A stretch of DNA of 64,000 bases from Pseudomonadota bacterium (lineage in GTDB: Bacteria; Pseudomonadota; Gammaproteobacteria; Steroidobacterales; Steroidobacteraceae), in assembly GCA_037200975.1 (NCBI GenBank), contig JBBCGI010000001.1, positions 2,542,001-2,606,000 of the forward strand, in the 5' to 3' direction. Below, piece by piece: positions 44,259 to 52,303 of the stretch. Positions within the stretch are counted from its first letter, which is position 1; every line of letters begins with the position of its first letter. The notes below the pieces were generated by a model that searched no databases, had not been told where the DNA came from, and worked only from the letters and a program-made list of their open reading frames with translations. The translations under genes and the position numbers were made by a program.

Positions 44259-44852
44259 CTAGGCGGACGGACCGGTGTCCGGATCGGGTGCGGCCGCCGG
44301 GAACCTGACCGTCGCGCAGTCGTTGCATATCGGCGTACGCAGCGCGAGCCGGTCGGTTACCAGCACGCCCGCGCAGTCGCGACAGTGAGAGACACGTAAC
44401 TCGTCCCCGGTGAGCAGCGCGCCGAGCAGGTACACGGCGTGTTCGAAGGAGATCTGCGGCTCGTTGACCAGCGCGCTGTAGGTTTCGAATGCCTCACACA
44501 GCAACGCGCCGCGCGCGACGTTGGGTGCGGGCTGCGCTCCGCGCTCGAGCAGGATGGCCTGGGCGGTGATCAATCCGAACAGGCTGCTCACGCTTGCGAA
44601 CACCGCCGCCTCGCGCCGCATGCGCAGGCTGCGCGTGAAGAAAGCCGCCTGCCGCGGCGACTTGCCGCGGTGACGCGGAACCCCCGAGCCATCGGCCTCG
44701 TGCAGATAGGTGCGATAGAGCTTGCGGATGCGATCGTCGGTCAGGCCGGTCCATATCCGAATGGTGTGCGTCCGTGCCTCGTGATGGATGAAGCGCAGTG
44801 CGAGGTCGAGTCGCAGGCGGTCGCGGCTGTAGCGGTCGTCGGAGATTCTCAT
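44259..44852 (-). CDS. FlhC-like zinc-binding transcriptional regulator
   Basis: About 197 residues from ATG 44852, behind CAGGGA; other starts at 44885 or 44948 lack sites. The N-terminal part (RDRLRLDLALRFIHHEA, LTDDRIRKLYRTYL) and the cysteine pairs HCRDCAG and ICNDCA match the FlhC plan, in which four Cys bind zinc. FlhC normally pairs with FlhD to activate flagellar genes. No flagellar gene is in this window, and no FlhD precedes it; the divergent gene is considered for that role in the findings. Confidence 0.75.
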   Translation of the reverse strand: MRISDDRYSRDRLRLDLALRFIHHEARTHTIRIWTGLTDDRIRKLYRTYLHEADGSGVPRHRGKSPRQAAFFTRSLRMRREAAVFASVSSLFGLITAQAILLERGAQPAPNVARGALLCEAFETYSALVNEPQISFEHAVYLLGALLTGDELRVSHCRDCAGVLVTDRLALRTPICNDCATVRFPAAAPDPDTGPSA

Positions 44853-44978
44853 GTGTGTTTTTCCCTGTTTGAGTGCAATTTTCATCAGTCGCAATTTTGG
44901 GAAAAATTTCCCAAATTTCGAAATGACTTTCAAGGGGGTCGGGCGCAAGATATCTCGCGCGAACAGGGAGGAATGACA

Positions 44979-45635
44979 ATGGTTAGTCGGTCAGGTCAAC
45001 CGGGCCGCGACGATGGGCGGCATTGGTTGCCTTCACAGGGAGTCGATCCGGCGCCATTGGCGGAACTGAACGCCGAATGCCTCGGGCTGTTGGTGATGCG
45101 CGCCGCCGACCTGGGCGTAGCGGAGGTGGCGCCACCATTGCTGGTGGCGCTGCGCGGCTCATGGGCTGCGTTGTCGGCACAGGCCGTGCGGCGCCTGTCT
45201 GCCGCGCCATTCAGCCTTTTCGATGCCGGCTTCGCATCGGCGCCGCGCTGGCTCGAGCTACGCACCCGCGGGGTGCACGACCAGGCGCAACGCGTCGAGC
45301 CGGCCTATTTCGAGCTCGCTGCGGCGCGTTCCATCACGCGGCGCATGCTGGTCTACGGCTGGCACCTCGCGCGCAGCCGGCCGCGCGCGGCCTGCCTGGT
45401 GTTCGGCTCCACCATTTCCGCCATCGAGTCGCTGGCAGCCTGTTCACTCACGGCCCTCGAAGCGGCCGCCGAACGCAACGCCGATGCATTGCGGCCGCGC
45501 TGGCCCAACCAGATTGCGTTCTGGAACGCGTTGCTGTCCGCATCGTCGATCGGTGCCGACACACGGTTGCACGAGCTGCTGCTCGGAGGGATCCAGCGCC
45601 TTGCGGCCGAATCCCTCGCGGCGCATGCTCCTTGA
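44979..45635 (+). CDS. Unknown helical protein, divergent from the FlhC-like gene
   Basis: About 218 residues from ATG 44979, seven bases after GGAGG (ATG 44973 is too close to that site). No signal peptide. The first part (LAELNAECLGLLVMRAADLG, WAALSAQAVRRLSAAPFSL) has a helix pattern faintly like FlhD; the rest (SITRRMLVYGWHLARS, STISAIESLAACSLTALE) is helical with no family I know. It shares a promoter gap of about 125 bases with the FlhC-like gene. Function unknown. Confidence 0.75.
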   Translation: MVSRSGQPGRDDGRHWLPSQGVDPAPLAELNAECLGLLVMRAADLGVAEVAPPLLVALRGSWAALSAQAVRRLSAAPFSLFDAGFASAPRWLELRTRGVHDQAQRVEPAYFELAAARSITRRMLVYGWHLARSRPRAACLVFGSTISAIESLAACSLTALEAAAERNADALRPRWPNQIAFWNALLSASSIGADTRLHELLLGGIQRLAAESLAAHAP

Positions 45636-45728
45636 AAATTCATGCGGGATTCATGGACGAAAATCTCGCGAATCAGCGGTCTCGGACGATGCGGGCGGAG
45701 CCTGCCACTCAAATATCGGGGGAGCAAA

Positions 45729-47714
45729 ATGATCAGCAAGAAGTCAGCCATCGCGGCGTTGGCCGCAGTGGCCGTGTTGTTTTCAATGGGCGCCGTCGGC
45801 GCCACCCGTGAACAGGTCATTGCCGCGAAGAACGCCGCAAAGTCGGGCGACGGAGCGCGCCTCGGCGCGAGCCTGGCGATCCTGCAAAGGGCGGCTGCGC
45901 GCCGCGTTCCGGTCTCGGACGTCACCCGCAACCTCACTCGCAAACTACCCGCGCTGCGTGCGAGCCAGGGCTACGTATCCGTCAGTGCTTACGGCGACGA
46001 CCTCGCCGCGCTCGAGGTGCAACTCGTGGCCAAGGGCCTGAAGGACGCGACGCGGCATGAAACGGCCGTGTCGGGCAGGGCCCCCATCGCGGCGCTGGGC
46101 GACATGGCTGCAACCGCCGGCCTCAAATCGCTGCGGCCCACCCTGGCGATGGCCCGCACCTACACCGGTGTCGTTTCGCAGGGCGACCGTTCGCTGCGCG
46201 CCGACCGCGCGCGGCGCGATTCCGGTGTCACCGGGAAGGGTGTGCGGGTCGGTGTGTTGTCCGACAGCTACGACTGCGCACCGGGCGCTTTCGACGAAGG
46301 CGCGCCGTTTACGCGCGCCGCGCAGGACATCGCCCGCGGCGATCTGCCGCGCGACGTGCTGCTGCTCAAGGATCTCGAAACCGCACCGAGCAGCGACTGT
46401 TCCGACGAAGGCCGCGCGATGATGCAGATCATCCACGACGTGGCGCCGGGCGCGCCGCTCGCATTTTACACGGCGTTCGTCAGCCAGGAAGATTTCGCCG
46501 CGGGCATTCGCGCGCTGGCGAAGGCGGGCTCGAAGGTGATCGTCGACGACATCATTTACTACGCCGAGCCCATGTTCGAGGACGGCATCATCGCGCAGGC
46601 GGTGGACGACGTTTACAAGAAAGGCGTCGCGTATTTCTCCGCCGCCGGCAACGACGCGCGCCTCTCGTACGAGTCACCCTTCCGCCTGTCCGCGGAAGAG
46701 GGCTTGTCGGGCCGGCGTCACGATTTCGCCACCGGACGCCGCAAGGTTGACGGCCTGCAGAGCGCCACCGCTTCCGCTTTCAGCGCCACGTTGCTCTCGT
46801 TGCAGTGGGACCAGCCATCGCTTTCCGCCAACGGCAAACGCGGCGCGCAGAGCGACATCGATGTGTGGTTCTACGATGCCAACGGCGAGCCGTTCGAGAT
46901 CTGCACGGACGACCCGGAGCAGCTCGTCTGCCAGATCCCGGGCTTCGATGCCAACGTCGGCGTGGACGCGGTCGAGACACCGATCATGGTGAACTTCTCG
47001 GAACTGGACATCACCGTGCAGATCGGCGTGGAGCTGTACGAGGGTCCGGTGCCTAACTACATCAAGTACGTGTGGTTCGATCTCGACGCCGGCGTGTTCA
47101 CGGTCGACGAATACGACACCGCCAGCGGCACCGTATATGGCCACGCCAACGCCGCGGGTGCCGAAGCGGTCGGTGCGGCCGCCTGGTACCAGACACAGGA
47201 GTGGGGCAGCCCGTTACGCCCGCAGTGTTTGCCGGCCTGCCTCAACTCATTCTCATCAGCTGGCGGCACGCCGGTGTTCTTCGGCAAGAACGGCCGCCGC
47301 CTGGGCGTGCCCGAGGTGCGCATAAAACCCGGAGTCACCGGGCCGGATGGCGGTAACACTTCTTTTTTCTATTTCGACATGGATTTCGAAGTGCCTGGTT
47401 CGACGGAGCCCGATGGTTATCCGAACTTCTTCGGAACTTCGGCCGCCGCGCCACACGTCGCGGCAGTCGCCGCGCTCATTCTGGATCAGCGGGCGCGCGA
47501 CATCGCCGATCGCAAGCGCTTCATTGGGCCCCGAAATCTCGATCCGGACGCCATCTACTGGGCCATTCGCCTGACGGCGGATGATTTGAAGTTGCGTAAT
47601 TTCGGGGGCGACATCGGGCCGCAACGGGTCGATAATGCCGGCGGATTCGATTTCGATACCGGATTCGGATTCGTGGACGCGCAGCGGGCGCTGCGCGCCA
47701 CCCGCGGCTTCTAA
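45729..47714 (+). CDS. Subtilase-fold protease with Glu in place of the catalytic His
   Basis: 661 residues from ATG 45729, after GGGGGAGC. A signal peptide (AIAALAAVAVLFSMGAVGA) is followed by a pro-like region, then an S8-like domain: Asp179 (GVLSDSYDC), the oxyanion Asn308 (FSAAGNDA) and Ser571 (FGTSAAAPHVAA). Where HGT is usual the sequence reads DEGRAMMQIIHDVAPGA, so Glu227 takes the His place; a sedolisin uses Glu there. A beta-sandwich-like insert lies between about 330 and 530. It is secreted or periplasmic. Whether it is active is uncertain. Confidence 0.8.
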   Translation: MISKKSAIAALAAVAVLFSMGAVGATREQVIAAKNAAKSGDGARLGASLAILQRAAARRVPVSDVTRNLTRKLPALRASQGYVSVSAYGDDLAALEVQLVAKGLKDATRHETAVSGRAPIAALGDMAATAGLKSLRPTLAMARTYTGVVSQGDRSLRADRARRDSGVTGKGVRVGVLSDSYDCAPGAFDEGAPFTRAAQDIARGDLPRDVLLLKDLETAPSSDCSDEGRAMMQIIHDVAPGAPLAFYTAFVSQEDFAAGIRALAKAGSKVIVDDIIYYAEPMFEDGIIAQAVDDVYKKGVAYFSAAGNDARLSYESPFRLSAEEGLSGRRHDFATGRRKVDGLQSATASAFSATLLSLQWDQPSLSANGKRGAQSDIDVWFYDANGEPFEICTDDPEQLVCQIPGFDANVGVDAVETPIMVNFSELDITVQIGVELYEGPVPNYIKYVWFDLDAGVFTVDEYDTASGTVYGHANAAGAEAVGAAAWYQTQEWGSPLRPQCLPACLNSFSSAGGTPVFFGKNGRRLGVPEVRIKPGVTGPDGGNTSFFYFDMDFEVPGSTEPDGYPNFFGTSAAAPHVAAVAALILDQRARDIADRKRFIGPRNLDPDAIYWAIRLTADDLKLRNFGGDIGPQRVDNAGGFDFDTGFGFVDAQRALRATRGF

Positions 47715-47725
47715 CAACATATCAG

Positions 47726-47757
47726 GGCCGGCATCCGCCAAAAGGCGGGTGCCGGCC
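47726..47757 (+). terminator. Hairpin terminator after the subtilase gene
   Basis: GGCCGGCATCCGCC and GGCGGGTGCCGGCC pair over 14 bp (one G-T pair) around AAAA, 12 bases past the stop. Only a short T-rich stretch (GTTGTTGG) follows. Confidence 0.7.
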
Positions 47758-47801
47758 GTTGTTGGCGAACCAACTACCGACGTAACGGAGTCAGCTCACA
47801 C

Positions 47802-48485
47802 ATGTTTTCGACTGTCCGTGCAGTGGTATCTCTCGTCTCGCTTCTGGTTCCCCTCGCGGCCCTGGGCCAGACCGGTCCCGCCGATCCGCAGGTCATTGCC
47901 GCGGCTTCCACCGCGAAGGTCAATGTAGGCAGCCGGAAACTCGCCGGCCAGATGCTGGCCAATGTGCGCGTCGGTGAAGACGGCCGGGTGCGTGCGGTGG
48001 AAGTCACGGAGAACACCGCCGATGCCGGGCTCGAACCGCAGCTCACGAAGGTTCTGCAGAGCGCGCGTTTCAGGCCCGCGATCGACGCCGCCGGCAAACC
48101 TGTCGAAGCCAGTATCGCCATGAAAGTCGAGTTGCGGTCCTCCACCGGCGACGAGCCCAAACCGGTGGCCGCGAAGCCGGATCCCCAGCTCACCGACAAG
48201 GAGAAGGCGCGCATCGGGAAAATGCGCTGCGCCGATTTCGTCTGGGAGTGGGATCTGATCCGCGAGGAAGCCGCCTCCGCGGCCGCCTCCGAATTCATGC
48301 CGCGCATCGCCACGACGATGTACGCCGCCGCACGTACCGAAGCGGGCGACTACGTCGATGTGAAAGTCTGGAAGGTGGCGCTCAAGGCGCTGAAGGAATC
48401 CGCGGAGCGCTGCGGCGAGAATCCGCAGGCGCCGTTCTGGGAGGGCGTCTTCAAGCCCGTCATGGACGAAGCCGTTCCGAAGTGA
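47802..48485 (+). CDS. Exported protein with a TonB-C-like domain
   Basis: 227 residues. A signal peptide (VVSLVSLLVPLAALGQ) leads to a TonB C-terminal-like domain (ANVRVGEDGRVRAVEV, then LQSARFRPAIDAAGKPVE), common in stand-alone periplasmic proteins. The second half is helical with three Cys-containing points (MRCADFVWEWDL, SAERCGENPQAPFW). The lack of a membrane anchor and of a proline-rich span argues against a true TonB. Function unknown. The ABC transporter follows about 100 bases on. Confidence 0.8.
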   Translation: MFSTVRAVVSLVSLLVPLAALGQTGPADPQVIAAASTAKVNVGSRKLAGQMLANVRVGEDGRVRAVEVTENTADAGLEPQLTKVLQSARFRPAIDAAGKPVEASIAMKVELRSSTGDEPKPVAAKPDPQLTDKEKARIGKMRCADFVWEWDLIREEAASAAASEFMPRIATTMYAAARTEAGDYVDVKVWKVALKALKESAERCGENPQAPFWEGVFKPVMDEAVPK

Positions 48486-48587
48486 AGGTCTTTCGCCCGG
48501 GGCTAGTCCCGTATGGGAATCTCTCCGATGGACCTCTCTCCTTTGGACGATAGAATTCGTGCCGTGAACGCTCAAGCTCCCGGCACC

Positions 48588-49520
48588 ATGTATGCATTGT
48601 CGATTCGCGGCCTGACCAAGACCTACAAGAACGGCGTCCACGCGCTCAAGGGCATAGACCTCGATGTCGAGCAGGGCGATTTCTTCGCGCTGTTGGGGCC
48701 CAACGGCGCGGGCAAGACCACGCTGATCGGCATCCTCACCTCGCTCGTCAACAAGTCCGCGGGCAGTGTCAGCGTGTTCGGTCACGATCTCGATCGCGAG
48801 CTCGAGGCGGCGAAGGCCTGCATCGGCATCGTTCCGCAGGAACTGAATTTCAACCAGTTCGAAACCCCGCTGACCATCCTGACGAACCAGGCCGGCTTCT
48901 ATGGCATCGAACGCCGGCTGGCGCGCGAGCGGGCGGAAAAATATCTGGCGCTTCTGCAGCTCGACGACAAGCGCAACAAGATGGCGCGCGGCTTGTCGGG
49001 TGGCATGAAGCGCCGCCTGATGATCGCGCGGGCGCTGGTGCACGAGCCGCGCCTGTTGATCCTCGACGAACCCACCGCCGGCGTGGACATCGAAATCCGG
49101 CGCTCGATGTGGGACTTTCTGCGCGAGATCAATGCCCGCGGCACTACGATCATCCTGACTACCCACTATCTGGAAGAAGCCGAAACCCTTTGCCGGAACA
49201 TCGCCATCATCAATGGCGGATTGATCGCGGAGCGCGATCGCATGTCGAGCCTGCTGCGCAAATTGCAGGCGGAGACGTTCGTGCTCAACCTGCGTGAAGC
49301 CGTGAGCAGCGTGCCGCTGCTCGCCGGTTATGAATTCGATCTCATCGACGAGCACACGCTCGAGGTGGAGGTTTCCAAGGAACAGAGCCTCAACGAAGTG
49401 TTCGCGAGCCTGACTGCGCAGGGCATCGGCGTGCTTTCGATGCGCAACAAGGTCAACCGGCTCGAGGAGCTGTTCATGAAACTGGTCGAGCGCAAGCCCG
49501 GCGGCGTGGCAGCCCCATGA
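48588..49520 (+). CDS. ABC transporter ATP-binding subunit (YadG-like)
   Basis: 310 residues from ATG 48588 (MYALSIRGLTKTYKNG), matching the roughly 308 of YadG; ATG 48513 and GTG 48564 lie upstream in frame. Walker A is GPNGAGKTT, the signature LSGGMKRRL, Walker B LLILDEPTAGVD, and the H-loop LTTHYLEEAE. A C-terminal region after the core (about 220-310) is typical of ABC-2 exporters. It pairs with the permease through an ATGA overlap. Substrate unknown. Confidence 0.9.
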   Translation: MYALSIRGLTKTYKNGVHALKGIDLDVEQGDFFALLGPNGAGKTTLIGILTSLVNKSAGSVSVFGHDLDRELEAAKACIGIVPQELNFNQFETPLTILTNQAGFYGIERRLARERAEKYLALLQLDDKRNKMARGLSGGMKRRLMIARALVHEPRLLILDEPTAGVDIEIRRSMWDFLREINARGTTIILTTHYLEEAETLCRNIAIINGGLIAERDRMSSLLRKLQAETFVLNLREAVSSVPLLAGYEFDLIDEHTLEVEVSKEQSLNEVFASLTAQGIGVLSMRNKVNRLEELFMKLVERKPGGVAAP

Positions 49521-50353
49521 GTACCGACGCTGCCGAAGCGGTGCCGCCGGCGGATTCACCCAAGGCCGATTCTCCCAGGGCCCTGGGCGCCGCGCAGTGG
49601 ACCGGCCTCAAGACCATCGTCATCCGTGAGTACGGCCGCATCATCCGCATCTGGGCCCAGACCATCGTGCCGTCCGCGGTCACCTCGGCGCTGTACTTCG
49701 TGATCTTCGGTAGTTTGATCGGCAAACGCGTCGGGCTCATGGATGGCGTGCCGTACATGCAGTACATCGCGCCCGGGCTCATCATGATGGCCGTCATCAC
49801 CAATTCGTACGGCAACGTCGTGTCGTCGTTCTTCGGCGCGAAGTTCGGCAAACACGTCGAAGAGATGTTGGTGGCGCCGCTGCCCAACTGGATCATCGTG
49901 CTGGGGTATGTCGGCGGCGGGCTGGTCAGAGGCCTGCTGGTGGGCGCCGCCGTCACGATCGTGTCGCTGATCTTCACCAACCTGCACGTGCATCATGCGC
50001 TGGTGATCGTGGGCGCCGTCGTGCTGACGTCCGTCGTCTTCTCGCTGGGCGGCTTCCTCAACGCGATGTTCGCCAAGAATTTCGACCAGGTGAACTGGAT
50101 CCCCACGTTCGTGCTGACTCCGCTCACGTATTTCGGCGGCGTGTTTTATTCCATCACGCTGTTGCCGGAGTGGGCGCAGCACGTGTCGTACGCGAACCCC
50201 ATCCTGCACATGGTGAACGCATTCCGCTACGGCTTCCTCGGTACCAGCGACGTGAATGTCTACGCCGCGTTCGCGATCATGCTGGCGTCGGCCGTCGTGT
50301 TGTTTGCCACCGCGGTGTTCTTCATGAACCGCGGCACCGGCATGCGCGAGTAG
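49517..50353 (+). CDS. ABC-2 type permease (YadH-like)
   Basis: 278 residues with six membrane segments (for example AVTSALYFVIFGSLIG, YIAPGLIMMAVITNSYGNV, LVIVGAVVLTSVVFSLGGF, MLASAVVLFATAVFFM). The late motif TPLTYFGGVFYSI is the ABC-2 signature. It forms an exporter with the ATPase just upstream. The N terminus is Pro/Ser-rich and cytoplasmic. Palindromic element B begins eight bases after the stop. Confidence 0.92.
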   Translation: MSTDAAEAVPPADSPKADSPRALGAAQWTGLKTIVIREYGRIIRIWAQTIVPSAVTSALYFVIFGSLIGKRVGLMDGVPYMQYIAPGLIMMAVITNSYGNVVSSFFGAKFGKHVEEMLVAPLPNWIIVLGYVGGGLVRGLLVGAAVTIVSLIFTNLHVHHALVIVGAVVLTSVVFSLGGFLNAMFAKNFDQVNWIPTFVLTPLTYFGGVFYSITLLPEWAQHVSYANPILHMVNAFRYGFLGTSDVNVYAAFAIMLASAVVLFATAVFFMNRGTGMRE

Positions 50354-50360
50354 CGAAAAA

Positions 50361-50461
50361 GGGAGACAGCAAAAAGGGGACAGATCTATTTATTGCCCAG
50401 GACTGCGCCGCGTCGCTGGCAGTGGTCAATAAATAGATCTGTCCCCTTTTTGCTGTCTCCC
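50361..50461. repeat. Palindromic intergenic element B (35-bp perfect arms)
   Basis: The left arm 50361-50395 (GGGAGACAGCAAAAAGGGG...) is the exact reverse complement of 50427-50461. The 31-base centre partly pairs (ACTGC with GCAGT). The flanks repeat the pattern once more, TAGCG on the left and CGCTA on the right with five extra A bases. It fills the gap between the permease and the lipoprotein gene. AAAAGGGGACA-N3-CTATTT in the arm also occurs in element C. Confidence 0.9.
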
Positions 50462-50462
50462 G

Positions 50463-50690
50463 CTACTGGCTCTGTTCTTCGGCCGCAGCACGTTGATCCG
50501 CGGCAGCTTTCTGCGCTGCCTCGATGTCGCGCTGCACCTTGGCTTCCATTTCCTTGCCCTGCTTCGCCTGCTCGGCGGCCGACTCGGCCTGGCTCACCGC
50601 CACGGCGCTGGTCTCCGCGAGTCCGCAACCGCCCAGCAACGCCGACGAGGCGAGGAATACGAATCCGCTAACAAACGCTGATGTCTTCAT
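50463..50690 (-). CDS. Small helical lipoprotein
   Basis: 75 residues. Signal and lipobox ALLGGCGLAE give a lipid-anchored protein whose mature part is one Ala/Glu/Gln-rich helix (AESAAEQAKQGKEMEAKVQ). Its start overlaps the end of the hydrolase gene by 23 bases on the same strand, so it is probably translated from the same message. It ends next to element B. Role unknown. Confidence 0.75.
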   Translation of the reverse strand: MKTSAFVSGFVFLASSALLGGCGLAETSAVAVSQAESAAEQAKQGKEMEAKVQRDIEAAQKAAADQRAAAEEQSQ

Positions 50691-51567
50691 GGGGAATCTC
50701 CGGATCAGGTTTCCTACATACCCCGTTCTGCGCGAGGAATCTGCGGACCAGTTCCCAGTGCCGCGGGCAATCGTTGTGACCGCAGGCGTCCAGGTGAAGG
50801 GTCGCGTGTCCCGAGGCCTCCGCCAGCTTCTCCGCATCCTCGCTCGGAAATACCCGATCGCGTGTGCCGTGCAGGAGCAGTACGGGCCCCGGATATTGCC
50901 GCACCACCGCGCCGGTATCGAAGTGATTGATGAGCAACCAGCGCGGCACGCCGTACGCCATCACCACATCGTCGAAGTTGTAGAACGTGGATTCGAACAC
51001 CAAAGCCGCGAGCGGGCGCCGCGCGGCGAGTTGCGCGATCGCGCCGCCGCCCAGCGAACGGCCATATCCCACGATGCGCCGCGCATCGACGCGGGCATCA
51101 TGCGCGGCCCAGTCGTAGGCCGCGACCAGCGCCGCGATCAGACTTTCCTCGGAGGGCGATCCGGCAGATCTGCCGTATCCTGGATATTCGACCTGCAGGA
51201 CTCCGATGCCGGCCGCGCGCAGCGTCGCGAAATCGCCGGCGCGCATGTCGATGAGTTCCGCATTGCCGTGTGCATAGATGATGAGCGGCGTCGCGGCCGG
51301 ACCTGCGGTGGGTGGCAGATACCAGGCCTCGACCCGCGCACCGTCCGCATCCAGCCACAGCAACTCGCCGCCGTTCTCGGCCCGGGCCTGCGGATTCCAC
51401 GCGCTGCCGGGCGGGCGGGGAAAGGTGACGTAGCGCTGGATGGCCCAGGTCGCGATCAACGGCCCGATGACGAACAGCGCCAGCACGACCGCGGCGACGA
51501 TGACGCTGCGTCGCCGGAAAAAAACAGGGCCCGAGCCGCGTCGCGGTTCGGGCCCGGTCTCCATCAT
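50668..51567 (-). CDS. Membrane-anchored alpha/beta hydrolase
   Basis: 299 residues. An N-terminal anchor (VIVAAVVLALFVIGPLIATW) is followed by an alpha/beta-hydrolase domain with oxyanion region YAHGNAE, nucleophile GYGRSLGGG, acid in LLLHGTRDRVFP and His in DACGHND. It fits the bem46/YfhR-like group of serine hydrolases facing the periplasm. Substrate unknown. Eight bases separate it from the YdbL-like gene. Confidence 0.85.
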   Translation of the reverse strand: MMETGPEPRRGSGPVFFRRRSVIVAAVVLALFVIGPLIATWAIQRYVTFPRPPGSAWNPQARAENGGELLWLDADGARVEAWYLPPTAGPAATPLIIYAHGNAELIDMRAGDFATLRAAGIGVLQVEYPGYGRSAGSPSEESLIAALVAAYDWAAHDARVDARRIVGYGRSLGGGAIAQLAARRPLAALVFESTFYNFDDVVMAYGVPRWLLINHFDTGAVVRQYPGPVLLLHGTRDRVFPSEDAEKLAEASGHATLHLDACGHNDCPRHWELVRRFLAQNGVCRKPDPEIPHEDISVC

Positions 51568-51575
51568 CTAACTAG

Positions 51576-52181
51576 TTACTTCTGCTTCCAGGCGCCGCTG
51601 TCGTCCTGGTAATACCAGCCCGGCTGCGCGCCGGTCGCCACCCAGCGCTTGGCGAAGCTCTTGCGGATGTCGGCTTCCCACTCGGGGTGGTTGTTGGCCT
51701 TGGCGATCTCCGCGTACAGCTGCGCGCGGTCGGCGTTGTCTTCGGAAACCAGCCGCTTGGCCGTGGCACGGTCCGCGAGGCCGACCGCGTTCAGGTCGCG
51801 CACGTCGACGTTGCCGTCCTTCGTGAGGCCGATGGCGCCGCTCTCGAAGAACTTGCGCAGTTCGCCGAAACGCTGCCCCATGGACGCAGTGATCCGCGTG
51901 ATGGCCGGCGAGCTCACGTTGAGCGCTTCGGCACCCTGCGCCTGCGCGGCAGGCACCAGCGTGTCGAGCGCGGAGCCGAGCGCCGCCACGAGGAAGTTAG
52001 GCTCGGCGTGCGCGGGCACGTAGAAACCGGTGGGCGGCGTGGTGCTGGCGCCGGTGATGTCCTTGATCACCTGGTCCGCGGCCTTGTCGGCGGCGGCGGC
52101 CGGGAAGTAGACGTTGATGGTGACACACGCGGCGATCAGCATCGTCGCCAGCGCAATTTTCAAGGGCAATACACGTCGCAT
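51576..52181 (-). CDS. YdbL-type DUF1318 lipoprotein with a YnbE-like start
   Basis: 201 residues from ATG 52181, after AAGGAGATC. The lipobox MLIAAC puts Cys19 at the mature end, followed at once by VTINVYFPAAAADKAADQVI. The C-terminal half is the DUF1318 domain (FGELRKFFESGAIGLTKDG, DRAQLYAEIAKANNHPEWE). In E. coli ydbH-ynbE-ydbL, YnbE is a separate lipoprotein with a PITINMNVKI strand. No ynbE is seen here, so the two may be merged. It lies after the YdbH gene. Confidence 0.85.
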   Translation of the reverse strand: MRRVLPLKIALATMLIAACVTINVYFPAAAADKAADQVIKDITGASTTPPTGFYVPAHAEPNFLVAALGSALDTLVPAAQAQGAEALNVSSPAITRITASMGQRFGELRKFFESGAIGLTKDGNVDVRDLNAVGLADRATAKRLVSEDNADRAQLYAEIAKANNHPEWEADIRKSFAKRWVATGAQPGWYYQDDSGAWKQK

Positions 52182-52303
52182 TGAGATCTCCTTATTTTCC
52201 CTGGCGGACATGATCGGGGCGGATCGATGAATGCGCCCTGAACGCGTCATACGTCAAATGTGCGCGCGATTATTGGCCCGAACGCGCGCCGAGTCCATCC
52301 GGG

